DNA from: Desulfobacterales bacterium
GTDB lineage: Bacteria > Desulfobacterota > Desulfobacteria > Desulfobacterales > Desulfosalsimonadaceae
DNA: 64,000 nt
Reading direction: 5' to 3'
Assembly (NCBI GenBank): GCA_034520365.1
Contig: JAXHNP010000006.1
Span: 923,001 to 987,000, forward strand
Shown piece after piece: positions 1 to 8,372 of the stretch. The stretch's first letter is position 1. Every line of letters starts with the position of its first letter. A program made the position numbers and the translations under genes. A model generated the notes under the pieces. The model searched no databases. It was not told the origin of the DNA and saw nothing but the letters and a program-made list of their open reading frames with translations.

Positions 1-2
1 TG

Positions 3-743
3 ATGGACGGGAACGGAGCGGAAGAAATCCTTTCCCACCCGTCCTTCAGGTTAAATATCATGGCCGTTCGGTGCAAGGGCCTGACCAATACGGATAAAAA
101 GCCGCATCTAATGTCCGGACTCTTAGCGGCGGCCCTCGGCAATGCGGTGCGGCGGAAAAATTTGGGGTTGTTCTTTGAACGCACCCTTTTTTATGATCCG
201 CGGGATCTGCCGCCGTATTTTGACATGCCGGGGTTTCCGATAAACCGGGTGCCGCTTACCAGCCAAAATATCGAACCGGCCCTTCGGGCCTCCGGCTCCA
301 TTCCGCTTTTAATGACCGGTGTCACCGATATTCCGGATGCGCCCGCCGGTATGTACCGGGACGGCGGCATCATCGACTATCATATGAATATTCCGTTTAT
401 GAACGAAGAAGACGGCATTGTCCTGTTTCCGCATTATGCCGAGCAGATCGTGCCCGGCTGGCTGGACAAAAAGGTGCCCTGGCGCAAACCGGATCTGGGA
501 TATATGGATCATGTGTTGATGGCCGCGCCCACTGCGGCGGTTTTGGATCAGCTGTCGGATGGCCGGATTCCGGATCGTAAGGATTTCGATAACTATGCCG
601 GGCAGGATGAGACGCGCCTGGCCAAATGGCGCAAAGCCATTGAACTCAGCCGAAAAATGGCGGATGAGTTTATGGATGTGGTGGAAACAGGCAAAATCCG
701 GGACCGCATAAAACCTATGGCCGAACTGGATGCCCGCGGATAG
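3..743 (+). CDS. patatin-like phospholipase, C-terminal part (5' end outside window)
   Basis: The reading frame is open to the left edge, so this is the last 246 residues of a longer protein. The motif YRDGGIIDYHMN near residue 118 matches the patatin DGG/DGA motif, which supplies the aspartate of the Ser-Asp catalytic dyad. The preceding stretch, with ALRASGSIPLL, resembles the conserved region of bacterial patatins in which a serine or alanine precedes SxxxP. The oxyanion loop and the GxSxG nucleophile would lie upstream and cannot be checked. The expected role is hydrolysis of acyl esters or phospholipids at the membrane. The stop codon overlaps the GTG start of the next gene by one base, which suggests co-transcription. 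The ATG at position 3 is probably internal. Confidence 0.75.
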   Translation: MDGNGAEEILSHPSFRLNIMAVRCKGLTNTDKKPHLMSGLLAAALGNAVRRKNLGLFFERTLFYDPRDLPPYFDMPGFPINRVPLTSQNIEPALRASGSIPLLMTGVTDIPDAPAGMYRDGGIIDYHMNIPFMNEEDGIVLFPHYAEQIVPGWLDKKVPWRKPDLGYMDHVLMAAPTAAVLDQLSDGRIPDRKDFDNYAGQDETRLAKWRKAIELSRKMADEFMDVVETGKIRDRIKPMAELDARG

Positions 744-1528
744 TGGCACAGGAAGAAAAAGGATTGATCAGTATACAGATGGCATTAAAAATTGAGGAGC
801 AACTGGATTTAATCAAGGCATGCTTTGATTCTGAGGCGTTCGATCTGTTGGAGGTATCCGGCTCTTTCCGGGTGACATTAGGCTCCGGCCAGCATATCTA
901 TATCTTCCCGGAAACATATGATAATACCATCACCGCGCGTTTTGAAACAAAAGAGTCTGATCCGGATAAACGGGCTTCAGAAATTAATGCGGTCCGGGAG
1001 ACGCTGGCATCCATACTGCCGTTTGTCGCTATTAGTGATTTTTCAAATACTCAGACGCTGGGTTCAAAACAGGTTTATACGGCCAAGCTGAATATTCCGT
1101 CTTCGCAGCCGGCTGCAAAAAACAAAAATTCCCCGGTAGGCGGAAAACAGGCGGCATACCTTCATACTTCAGAGCACTCGGATCCACCGGAGGTGGTTGA
1201 AGGTCCGCCGGAATTAAACTCATCAAGCCGCCTGGTCACCATGGATGAGTTGCAGGAACTCCTCGGGATGCTTGACCCGTATGCGCTGGAGCAAAGCCTT
1301 GACTGGATGTACATTGATGAATCAAGCCGGGTGCGCATGGCTTTGAGGCGGATATTTAAAAGTAAAACGGATAAAAAACGATTGATTCATACCCTCCAGC
1401 AGGAGGCCAGAAAGCTGCGGGCGATCGAGGATCTTGAGGAATTGGAGATTGTTAAGCAGGTGAACAGGGATATTGTGCTCCAGCCGGTTATTAATATTCT
1501 AAGACACATTGCCCTAAAAATTCATTAA
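743..1528 (+). CDS. conserved hypothetical protein, 261 aa
   Basis: I do not recognise this family. The GTG start overlaps the upstream stop (TAGTG); an ATG at 779 is an alternative start giving 249 residues. There is no signal peptide or membrane segment. An acidic N-terminal half (residues 15-110) is separated by a low-complexity, Ser/Pro-rich linker (about 125-160) from a helical C-terminal half rich in Leu, Arg and Lys (about 165-261), which could be a binding or dimerisation module. The overlap with the patatin-like gene suggests a shared transcript. No function is proposed. Confidence 0.6.
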   Translation: MAQEEKGLISIQMALKIEEQLDLIKACFDSEAFDLLEVSGSFRVTLGSGQHIYIFPETYDNTITARFETKESDPDKRASEINAVRETLASILPFVAISDFSNTQTLGSKQVYTAKLNIPSSQPAAKNKNSPVGGKQAAYLHTSEHSDPPEVVEGPPELNSSSRLVTMDELQELLGMLDPYALEQSLDWMYIDESSRVRMALRRIFKSKTDKKRLIHTLQQEARKLRAIEDLEELEIVKQVNRDIVLQPVINILRHIALKIH

Positions 1529-1676
1529 TGGCACAGACAGTGTAGCGGAAGTCTTTAGGCTTCCATAACTTTCGTTCATAGGAATGACAACGGCAAAACA
1601 ATACGGAATAACTTGATATAGTGTTGAATCCCGTCGAAGTTTAGATGTTCCCCAACTTTTTCCGGGCAAAAGCATC

Positions 1677-1705
1677 TTGACATTCGGTTCCATATTGCAT
1701 TTAAT
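1677..1705 (+). promoter_or_regulatory. sigma-70-type promoter for the riboswitch transcript
   Basis: TTGACA at 1677-1682 is a perfect -35 box. A 17-base spacer leads to TTTAAT at 1700-1705, one mismatch from the -10 consensus. The predicted start, about 1711, falls at the first base of the aptamer P1 helix, so promoter and riboswitch support each other. Confidence 0.65.
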
Positions 1706-1709
1706 TACG

Positions 1710-1806
1710 TTGTGACAAAGTCGAACCCATCGAGAGGTGGGGGCGGAAAGTCACGGGTCTTTGATCAGTTAATTTAAATTTTGATGAGACAGCCGGGCTG
1801 CCACAA
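1710..1806 (+). promoter_or_regulatory. cyclic-di-GMP-I (GEMM) riboswitch aptamer
   Basis: The sequence matches the GEMM-I pattern in order. There is a P1 helix TTGTG (1710-1714) with CACAA (1802-1806), then a hairpin with stem CCCATC/GGTGGG closed by a GAGA tetraloop (about 1726-1741), then the core segment GCGGAAAGTCACGGGTC, which corresponds to the usual GACGCAAAGCCACGGGTC. A longer variable hairpin follows (about 1757-1788), then the conserved AGCCGGGCTGCC. In the known family, c-di-GMP is bound at the junction of the two hairpins. The 3' strand overlaps a terminator. The controlled gene is most likely the zinc-ribbon gene starting at 2027. Confidence 0.85.
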
Positions 1807-1829
1807 AAGGGGCACAACTCGGCTTTTTT
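1791..1829 (+). terminator. intrinsic terminator serving as riboswitch expression platform
   Basis: AGCCGGG (1791-1797) pairs with CTCGGCT (1818-1824), with an inner TGCC/GGCA helix, and a T run follows to 1829. The 5' strand of the terminator is the conserved 3' end of the aptamer (GCCGGGCTGCC). Aptamer P1 closure and terminator formation therefore compete. This arrangement predicts that c-di-GMP binding permits read-through; the direction of control is inferred. Confidence 0.7.
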
Positions 1830-2026
1830 ATTACCATGCCGTTTTGCCGCAATATTCGCCCGAATGGCGGAGGATTTTGCGATCTTTTCGGAATGGATTA
1901 TATCAACAAAGTCCCATCTGATACAGCGTGGAATCACCAAATTATCATCCCCGTGAAATAGTATTTCAGGATCGCCTCTTCGCCAAAAAGCGCCGAGCCG
2001 AATTAATGCACATTAAAGGAGGTTCT

Positions 2027-2437
2027 ATGATGGAACATGTTGAAATACAGAAGGATTTTTTTAAGACCTGGCATTTGCTGCCTGCGGACTTCAGAGAGTC
2101 GCTGAGTGAAACCACGGAGCAAAGCGATGAAATGATGGATGCAACTGATCAGTTTATGGTCGCCCCATGCCCGAACTGCGGCAGCACGAATACCCGGGAC
2201 TGCGGCAACGCAGCAATCGGCGATGAAACCATTGGGCTTTGTTTGAACTGCGGCTGCCTTGGATGTTTGACCTGCGGCGCTGTATTTAATGACGGAGAAA
2301 CCAAATGCCCCCATTGGGCCATTTGTGAGAATTGCCCGGAACCCAAAAACGATCGGGACTATTGCGCCACCCCGCTGTGGGAGTGTGCGACCATACAGGA
2401 ATGGAAGGCCAAACGCCAGCATGCGTTTGAGTTCTAA
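2027..2437 (+). CDS. small zinc-ribbon protein under c-di-GMP riboswitch control
   Basis: The start ATG at 2027 is chosen because AAAGGAGG lies just upstream; the frame is open further 5' but that part is leader. The 136-residue protein has an N-terminal acidic helical region (about 1-45), then a cysteine-rich region. It carries CPNCGSTNTRDC, CLNCGCLGCLTCG and then CPHWAICENCPEP, i.e. several CxxC knuckles able to bind two or more zinc ions. No enzymatic domain is seen and I do not recognise a named family. The position about 200 bases below a GEMM-I riboswitch makes it a c-di-GMP responsive gene. A DNA- or protein-binding role would be typical for such a fold but is not shown. Confidence 0.75.
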   Translation: MMEHVEIQKDFFKTWHLLPADFRESLSETTEQSDEMMDATDQFMVAPCPNCGSTNTRDCGNAAIGDETIGLCLNCGCLGCLTCGAVFNDGETKCPHWAICENCPEPKNDRDYCATPLWECATIQEWKAKRQHAFEF

Positions 2438-2452
2438 ACTAACCCTTTTAAA

Positions 2453-2476
2453 GCCCCGGCAGGCAAATGCCGGGGC
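2453..2476. terminator. GC-rich hairpin between convergent genes
   Basis: A 9-bp perfect stem GCCCCGGCA / TGCCGGGGC with a 6-base loop lies between the convergent zinc-ribbon and acyl-CoA synthetase genes. There is no clear T run on the + side, and a short T/A stretch on the - side. It probably ends transcription from one or both sides. Confidence 0.55.
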
Positions 2477-2499
2477 GCAGTCACAGAGCTCAAAAATGT

Positions 2500-4146
2500 T
2501 TAATTCATGTCATGGGTGGCAATTTCCCGGAGCTTGAATTTCTGGATTTTGCCGCTGGCGGTGGTGGGAAATTCGTCGACAAAGTAGATAAACCGCGGAA
2601 TCTTGTAATAGGCGATGTTTTCCTTGCAGAAACTGCGGATATCATCTTCGCTGATGCTGCTGCCGTTTTTCACCTGGATAAAGGCGGCGACCTCCTCCCC
2701 GTATTTCTTGCTTGGCACCCCGACGACCTGGGCATCTTTGACCTGGGGATGGGTGTAAAAAAACTCTTCGATCTCTCTGGGATAAATGTTTTCTCCCCCC
2801 CGGATGATCATGTCTTTTAACCGTCCCTGGATGGTGCAGTTGCCCTCTTCATCCATGCTGGCCAAATCCCCGGTATGGAGCCATCCATCTTCGTCAATGG
2901 CTTCCGCGGTTTTTTCCGGCATCTTGTAGTAGCCTTTCATGATGTGATAGCCGCGGCTGCAAAGTTCGCCGGTCTCCCCCGGGGGAAGGGTTTCGCCGGT
3001 GGCGGTATCCGCGATTTTGACCTCCACATTGGGAAGTGCCCGGCCCACGGTTTCAGTGCGGATATTCATGGAATCATCACGCCGGGTCTGGGTGATTCCG
3101 GGTGAGCTTTCGGTTTGCCCGTAGACAATGGTCAATTCCTCAGCCCCCATTTTACTGATAACCCCGTTCATGACCTCCACCGGGCAGGTGGAGCCGGCCA
3201 TCACCCCGGTTCGCAGCGCCGCGGTATCATAGGACTTTTTCTCCATTTCTTCCAGATCGGCAATGAACATGGTGGGGACCCCGTGAAGTGCGGTGCATTT
3301 AAGGGCATCCACTGCCTCCATCACCACATCCGGCTTGAAAGCGGTGATAGGCGCCATAGCTGCCCCTGAAACCGTGCAGCACATGGTGCCGATGACGCAT
3401 CCGAAACAATGGAACAGGGGCACCGGAATGCAGAGGGTGTCCGCCGGGGTGAGCGCCATGATTTCCGCCATGCTCTGGGCGTTTCCAATCAGATTGCCAT
3501 GGGTCAGCATAACGCCCTTGGGATAGCCGGTGGTTCCGGAGGTGTACTGCATCATAATGACATCCTCCGGCTCCAGGCTTTTGGACCTTTCTGCCAGTTC
3601 GGCATCCGAAACCTTTTGGCCGAGTTCCAGCAAGTCATTCCAGTTATACATGCCCGGGATCTTTTCTTCTCCAAGGTGCACGATATTTTTAAGGTATGGG
3701 GCTTTTTCGGCGTTTAATTCGCCCGGGGCGCAGTCCTTTATCTCCGGGCAGACCTGATGAACGATTTTGATGTACTCATCCTTTTCCCGTACGCCGTCTA
3801 CAAGTATCAGCGTGTTGGCATCAGACTGGTGAAGCAGGTACTCGAGTTCAAATGCCTTGAAATTGGTGTTCACCGTCACCATCACAGCGCCCATTTTGGC
3901 GCTGCCGAACTGCGTGTAGATCCATTCCGGGACATTATTGGCCCACATGGCGATATGGTCGTACCGCTCTACGCCTAAAGCCATCAGGCCCTTGGCGACC
4001 TGGTTACAGGTTTCCTGAAATTCTTTGAATGTCTGCTGAAAGCCGTACTCATAATAGGCCAGCGCAATATGTTCGCCCAGTTCCCGGGCATTGTGGTCGA
4101 CGATATCGCCGATACAGGTTTTGGTTGTGTCAAATTGCCGGGTCAT
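2500..4146 (-). CDS. AMP-forming acyl-CoA synthetase (fatty-acid CoA ligase)
   Basis: A 548-residue member of the adenylate-forming (ANL) family, which makes acyl-AMP from a carboxylate and ATP and then transfers it to CoA. The phosphate-binding motif YTSGTTGYPKGVMLTHGN is at about residue 200. YGQTESSPG (A5-type) follows at about 340, GELCSRGYHIMKGYY at about 395, and the hinge region DGWLHTGDLASMDEEG with GRLKDMIIRGGENIYPREIE at about 420-460. The C-terminal lysine is in PTTASGKIQKFKLRE. Length is normal. The start ATG has AAGGAGAT upstream. It probably activates medium- or long-chain or other carboxylic acids; the substrate cannot be read from sequence. It stands alone on its strand. Confidence 0.93.
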   Translation of the reverse strand: MTRQFDTTKTCIGDIVDHNARELGEHIALAYYEYGFQQTFKEFQETCNQVAKGLMALGVERYDHIAMWANNVPEWIYTQFGSAKMGAVMVTVNTNFKAFELEYLLHQSDANTLILVDGVREKDEYIKIVHQVCPEIKDCAPGELNAEKAPYLKNIVHLGEEKIPGMYNWNDLLELGQKVSDAELAERSKSLEPEDVIMMQYTSGTTGYPKGVMLTHGNLIGNAQSMAEIMALTPADTLCIPVPLFHCFGCVIGTMCCTVSGAAMAPITAFKPDVVMEAVDALKCTALHGVPTMFIADLEEMEKKSYDTAALRTGVMAGSTCPVEVMNGVISKMGAEELTIVYGQTESSPGITQTRRDDSMNIRTETVGRALPNVEVKIADTATGETLPPGETGELCSRGYHIMKGYYKMPEKTAEAIDEDGWLHTGDLASMDEEGNCTIQGRLKDMIIRGGENIYPREIEEFFYTHPQVKDAQVVGVPSKKYGEEVAAFIQVKNGSSISEDDIRSFCKENIAYYKIPRFIYFVDEFPTTASGKIQKFKLREIATHDMN

Positions 4147-4259
4147 TGAAATCTCCTTTTGATACGTTGATTGGTGCTTTAAATTGTTGTTGTCTCCGAT
4201 GCGAAGAGAACATTTTACGCGAATGTAAACAAAGTTTAGCTAAATTTAAAGCAAAATTT

Positions 4260-4414
4260 TTGACGGCTTCGTAAAAAGTCCAATATCTGTGTTGCGCTGC
4301 ATCCCTCGAAATTTCACGTACTCCTATGTACGCTGCATTTCTCGGGATTTGCGCGCCTTGATCTTGAACTTTTTTCTTTGCCGTCCCAGAATCGACTTTT
4401 TACGAGTTCATCAA
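4260..4414. repeat. MITE-like palindromic repeat, copy 1 (155 bp)
   Basis: The ends are inverted repeats of the form TTGA-N6-CGTAAAAAGTC: left TTGACGGCTTCGTAAAAAGTC, whose right end is the complement of TTGATGAACTCGTAAAAAGTC. Inside is a second dyad around GTACtcctatGTAC. A close copy lies at 15813-15966 and a right-end fragment at 47066-47100. It carries no coding capacity, so any movement would depend on a transposase supplied elsewhere. It lies between the acyl-CoA synthetase promoter region and the next + strand gene. Confidence 0.75.
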
Positions 4415-4534
4415 TTTTTAAGCGCGCTAAATTTTTCAAAACATATTGATTATAATAAATATTTTTGGTTGCGAGCTAAAAGGAAGGCCGGCTTGACATA
4501 CCCCTCAAGCCCAGTGACTCGCCCCTGCCTGCTG

Positions 4535-4562
4535 TTGACTGCAGCGGATTGTGTTTTAATAT
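4535..4562 (+). promoter_or_regulatory. possible sigma-70 promoter
   Basis: TTGACT (4535-4540) and an AT-rich TAATAT (4557-4562), 16 bases apart, lie 85 bases upstream of the small gene at 4647. The rest of 4415-4646 shows nothing else recognisable. Confidence 0.35.
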
Positions 4563-4646
4563 AGCTGAAGGATAAATCGAGGCAATCGGCAGGTGTGAAT
4601 TGATTTCTGAAAAAAGGCTGTCCTTTATAAGCCGGAGGCTTTTGGT

Positions 4647-4979
4647 ATGGATAAAAAAATCGATTTGATTATCAATGCGATCGGTGATGCGCACCGGGAG
4701 AATATATCGGGCGATTCCCGGCATTATGTGGAAGTCGATATCGGCAGGACCGCTGAAAAGATGGGGCTTTCCGAGCTGGTGGAAAAATATCGGGGGAGCT
4801 TTGCGATTGTGCCGCTGAAGCGGCCGGTACCCGGGATGAAGGTCCGCATCGACGGGCGGACGTTCGTGAATTATAAACAGTACGAATCCGGGGTGGCGGT
4901 GCCGGGTTATGTGGCCCGGGACGGGGAATTGCCGTATCAGGCGTATACGGCCAATCACAGCATGATACTGAATTCCTGA
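4647..4979 (+). CDS. conserved hypothetical protein, 110 aa
   Basis: The ATG at 4647 is preceded by GCCGGAGG at a suitable distance. The protein is soluble, has no signal peptide, no cysteines and no known motif. The N-terminal half is charged and helical, the C-terminal half rich in Gly, Val and Tyr. I do not recognise the family. It is alone in its transcript, with a possible promoter about 85 bases upstream, and its 3' side is a repeat cluster. Confidence 0.6.
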   Translation: MDKKIDLIINAIGDAHRENISGDSRHYVEVDIGRTAEKMGLSELVEKYRGSFAIVPLKRPVPGMKVRIDGRTFVNYKQYESGVAVPGYVARDGELPYQAYTANHSMILNS

Positions 4980-5017
4980 ATTGATGGCTTCCCAGAAAGC
5001 GGTTTATTCCGATTGGC

Positions 5018-5190
5018 CGCAGCCCCCCTTTGAAAAAGGCCATCACCTCAGCCCCCCTTTGAAAAAGGGGGGATTGGGGGGATTTATATTGGGCTTTAAT
5101 GACAAATCCCCCTAAATCCACATTTTAAAAGGGGGACTTAAAGGAAACGGCCTTTTTTAAGGGCCTTTGCCAAAGCCAAAGGGGGTGAGG
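5018..5190. repeat. CCCCC-TTT-GAAAAAGGGGG composite repeat, copy 1
   Basis: Repeated hairpins of the type CCCCCCTTTGAAAAAGGGG, a longer piece reading ATTGGGGGGATTTATATTGGGC, and the segment AATCCCCCTAAATCC. Related copies are at 26996-27250 (inverted) and 41998-42200, and a minimal hairpin at 25180-25196. It occupies the spacer between the small gene and the UbiB-like gene; the remaining bases to 5227 are AACCCTGAACC-like short repeats. Confidence 0.7.
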
Positions 5191-5227
5191 CTTTTAACCC
5201 CTGAACCCTAACCCCTGAACCGTGAAG

Positions 5228-6553
5228 TTACTCAGAAGAAGTTCCGGAATCCTGCCAGTCCATCGTATCCTCCAGGAAGTCATCCATTAGAAAATCATCC
5301 ACATCAAATAAAAGGTCCGCGTAAGCGTCAAAATAGAGCACCTGCTTTAACAGCAGGGTGAATTCACGCGGAAACCGGATACCGTGGACTTCCGCGATGC
5401 GAACGATTTCAAGCAGGAAAGGATCCGGTGCGGCGGGATTGTCTGCAAAAACAAAGGGATCATCCCCGGCGGGGGCCGAGTCTGCCGCGTACAGGGCTGC
5501 CAGGTCTTCGGCCAGCTGCCCGGTGTTAACGGTCTTACCGGTCATGCCGATGGTGAGCATGGCCTCGGCCATGGATTTAAAATCCGCCACCATCATGGCC
5601 ATTATCAATGAGTTGACCGCTTTCTTGGTCTTATCCGAAATCCGGCCGACAATGCCGAAGTCAATAAATCCGACCCGGTTGTCGGCTAGAATCATGATGT
5701 TTCCGGCGTGCAGGTCGGCATGAAAGATTTCACATTCGGATATGCTCTGCAGCCAGGTATTAAAAGCGGAAGAAAGGATTTTCTGCGGCTGATCGGTCGA
5801 TTGAAGAAATGTCTCGCGATCGGTCATTTGAATGCCGTGGAACCGCTCCATGGTAAGAACCCGCCTGGAAGAGGCCTGGTGATAGACCCGGGGCACGACC
5901 ACCATCTGATGTCCGCCGGTGGTCAGGAAGTCCTTAAATATTTTAATGTTTTCGGCCTCTTTAATAAAATCGCACTCCTCCAGCACGGTTTGACGGATCT
6001 CTGACAGAATGCCGGCAAGGGAGGCATGCCGGAGCCGGGGGACCAGGCGCTCAAGGATGCAGGCCGCATAATAAAGGAAATTGAGATCAGTGACCAAAAT
6101 ATCCTGAACCCCGGGTCTTTGTATTTTGATCACCACATCTTCGCCGGTGGCAAGACGAGCGGTATAGACCTGGGCAATGGAGGCGGAGGCCAGCGGCTCC
6201 GGGTCAATATGGGAAAAAACCGCCGGAATGTAATCAGCCCCCAGTTCTTTGGTCAGGATTTTCTCCATGGCCGGAAAAGGCATTGGATCGGTCTGATCCA
6301 GGCATTTCTGAAACTCCCGGACATAGGGCGCTGGAAATAAGGAAGGGGAGCTGGCGATGAGCTGGCCCAGTTTGATGTAGGTGGCCCCCATCCGTTCAAA
6401 CGCCTGCCGGGCAAGCTCAGGGGTTGTCAGCCGGGGGCCCAGAATCCAGTCAAATCCGGTGCGCCCCAGCACAAAGGCCGTGTGCGTGATCCGTTTGGCG
6501 CCATTTATGCCGAGTGAGGCGGCCGGCGTCAGTTTTCTGTAGATTTGTTTCAT
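5228..6553 (-). CDS. ABC1/UbiB-family atypical kinase
   Basis: A 441-residue protein-kinase-like fold protein. Family motifs are visible: KxGQ in YIKLGQLIASSP (about residue 60) preceding the QTDPMPF segment, the Ala-rich nucleotide loop ASASIAQVY in place of the glycine loop, the lysine in VVIKIQRPG, the catalytic HADLHAGNIM (about 280) and the metal-binding DFG in GFIDFGIVG. In other bacteria UbiB acts in ubiquinone biosynthesis; anaerobic bacteria use it in isoprenoid-lipid homeostasis. It has an acidic C-terminal tail and no obvious C-terminal membrane helix pair. It lies 53 bases below the histidine kinase gene on the same strand and is probably co-transcribed. Confidence 0.9.
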   Translation of the reverse strand: MKQIYRKLTPAASLGINGAKRITHTAFVLGRTGFDWILGPRLTTPELARQAFERMGATYIKLGQLIASSPSLFPAPYVREFQKCLDQTDPMPFPAMEKILTKELGADYIPAVFSHIDPEPLASASIAQVYTARLATGEDVVIKIQRPGVQDILVTDLNFLYYAACILERLVPRLRHASLAGILSEIRQTVLEECDFIKEAENIKIFKDFLTTGGHQMVVVPRVYHQASSRRVLTMERFHGIQMTDRETFLQSTDQPQKILSSAFNTWLQSISECEIFHADLHAGNIMILADNRVGFIDFGIVGRISDKTKKAVNSLIMAMMVADFKSMAEAMLTIGMTGKTVNTGQLAEDLAALYAADSAPAGDDPFVFADNPAAPDPFLLEIVRIAEVHGIRFPREFTLLLKQVLYFDAYADLLFDVDDFLMDDFLEDTMDWQDSGTSSE

Positions 6554-6606
6554 GCCATATAAACTATTTCAGCGGAAAGTCTTGGAGCATATCTTTTAAA
6601 CCGTTT

Positions 6607-7776
6607 TCACTGCAGGTTTGCCATGTCTTTAAAGCGCAGGGGATGCCAGGCGCGGAAACAGGTGCCTTTTTTCGAACTCGTGGTATAGGATATGCGGCCC
6701 CCCAGATAATGCTCGGTTAAGAGCTTCATGCTGTAAGTGCCAAGTCCCCGCCCTTCAGCTTTGGTGGAAAATGCGCGCTGGAAAAGCTGAAACTGGACCT
6801 TTCGGGGAATAACCCCGGGATTATGCACTTTGAACGCGATGCCCGCGTCCTGTTTTTCACAGGCAAGGGTTACCGTTTCACCTGGCTGGCAGGCCTCCAG
6901 GGCGTTTTTCGTCATGTTGCCGAGGACCCGGAAAATGAGCGTGCGATCGGTTTCAAATTCAATATCCGCGGTTTCTTCCGCGATAATGATGTTTCGGTCC
7001 CTGGCGATTTCAAAATGTTCATAGTAGGCGGCAACTTCGGAAAGAAGATGCCGGGATCGGGCGGACCGGATATTTAAGTTCAATTGCGCATTTTCAGCCG
7101 CCAAAAGCCCCTGCTGCTCTTTGATCTGTTCCATTAATTGTGTAATTCCGTTTAAAGCCTGGCTTTTAAGCTCAGCCGGGGGTGACGGCGCGGCCTGCTC
7201 GAAAACCAGTTCTTCCAGGATAATTTTCAGGGCCGAGGCCGTGTTCATCAGATCATGAAAAAAGACGCGCTCCAGCGACCGCCTTCGGGTCCGGTCGCTT
7301 ATATCGGAAATTGAAAGTATGACGAATAATTCATTGTCCTGATACATGGGGCTTGCTTTTAATTCCAGATTGGCATCCTCTTTGCCGCCGGCCCGCCGGA
7401 TATTGGCCTCTTTGATCGTGATTTCCCCCTGCTGGGCTTCCAGAACGGCGTTCACAGCGCCGCAGACTGCGCACGCCTCGGCGGTGCCGCATCCGCCGGC
7501 TGTTTCTGTGGCATGAACACAGTCAAGGATTTCGCCGGGCCGTTTGGCATAGAGCGCATCTATCCTTTCATAGCCGGCAAATGCGGCAAAACTGCGGTTG
7601 CAGTAGACGATCTGCCGGTTTCGGTTAAGAATGGCAACGGCATTTAACATGGATTCGCAGAGCCGGGATAAAATGGAATGATCCTGCAGCTTCTGCAATT
7701 GGCGATGGATCGCCTCGTCATCCAGCCGTTCGGCCGGGGCAAAATGGGTTGTCATCTGTGCCGCATCCATTGACAT
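6607..7776 (-). CDS. PAS-domain sensor histidine kinase with cysteine-rich PAS insert
   Basis: A 389-residue soluble kinase with no membrane segments. A PAS domain (about 38-155) contains an inserted cysteine set at residues 86, 96, 102 and 105 (GGCGTAEACAVCG). The H-box FFHDLMNT with its histidine is near residue 183, the N-box GNMTKNALEACQ near 300, and the ATP-lid GLGTYSMKLL near 355. It would autophosphorylate in response to a ligand or redox change sensed by the PAS domain. No response regulator is adjacent. It precedes the UbiB-like gene on the same strand. Confidence 0.88.
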   Translation of the reverse strand: MSMDAAQMTTHFAPAERLDDEAIHRQLQKLQDHSILSRLCESMLNAVAILNRNRQIVYCNRSFAAFAGYERIDALYAKRPGEILDCVHATETAGGCGTAEACAVCGAVNAVLEAQQGEITIKEANIRRAGGKEDANLELKASPMYQDNELFVILSISDISDRTRRRSLERVFFHDLMNTASALKIILEELVFEQAAPSPPAELKSQALNGITQLMEQIKEQQGLLAAENAQLNLNIRSARSRHLLSEVAAYYEHFEIARDRNIIIAEETADIEFETDRTLIFRVLGNMTKNALEACQPGETVTLACEKQDAGIAFKVHNPGVIPRKVQFQLFQRAFSTKAEGRGLGTYSMKLLTEHYLGGRISYTTSSKKGTCFRAWHPLRFKDMANLQ

Positions 7777-7907
7777 AACGGGCTGAAAATCCTTCTACAA
7801 AAAATTTAACCATACAATTTTTGGCCATTAAAGTAAATACCCAGGAATTCACTCGTCACGGCTAATTTGTTTTAATCGCAAAATCCATACCCCCGGTCCT
7901 GTTAACG

Positions 7908-8372
7908 CTAAAATTGGGATTCGTTTTCTTCGCTATCGGGATCGAAATCGGAATCGAAATCGGAATCGAAATCGCTATCGGGATCGAAATCGATGCTGTA
8001 GACTTCCTGCTCCTCTCGAACTTGGTATCCTCTTCCGCCGAGACGGCTGAGCATCGCGGCCATACGGTCGAGTTCATCCTTGCGGTTCCGGCTTTCCATC
8101 TTGTCCAGCGCCTTGCCGACAACCAGCACATCTTGAATCGCCGCGCACTCAAGCGCGGAGCCACGAGCGATTTCGAAATAACGCCTTCGGTCAACTTCCG
8201 CGGTCTTGCCATTACCTTCGGCGATATTGAGCGGTATCGACTGGCTGGCCCGAAGCCATTGATCCCGGGCGGGCCGATGGACTCCGTTCAGGCTGTCGGC
8301 CTTCTCGTAAACCCATGCAACGTAGCCTATTGAAAGGCGATAGACGTCCAGTTTTTCGTGTCCAAGGGTCAT
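7908..8372 (-). CDS. four-helix-bundle (23S rRNA IVS-type) protein, copy A
   Basis: The start is taken at MTLGHEKLDVYRLS (8372), the usual beginning of this family; the frame is open upstream through the leader to 8429 and beyond into the neighbouring copy. The core has the family pattern: LDVYRLSIGYVAWVYE, an ASQSIPLNIAEGNGK helix, then EIARGSALECAAIQDVL and a last long helix. The C-terminus is an acidic repeat tail (DFDPDSDFDSDFDSDFDPDS) encoded by a hexamer-like DNA repeat. Relatives are encoded in 23S rRNA intervening sequences or occur as Avd accessory proteins of diversity-generating retroelements; no rRNA or reverse transcriptase is present here. About 95% identical to copy B by eye. 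Confidence 0.75.
   Translation of the reverse strand: MTLGHEKLDVYRLSIGYVAWVYEKADSLNGVHRPARDQWLRASQSIPLNIAEGNGKTAEVDRRRYFEIARGSALECAAIQDVLVVGKALDKMESRNRKDELDRMAAMLSRLGGRGYQVREEQEVYSIDFDPDSDFDSDFDSDFDPDSEENESQF

Noticed and set aside
1701-1940. 79-aa minus-strand frame with CPFCGSPAV
   Set aside because: It lies across the c-di-GMP riboswitch and terminator; the cysteine motif is a chance reading of the terminator hairpin.
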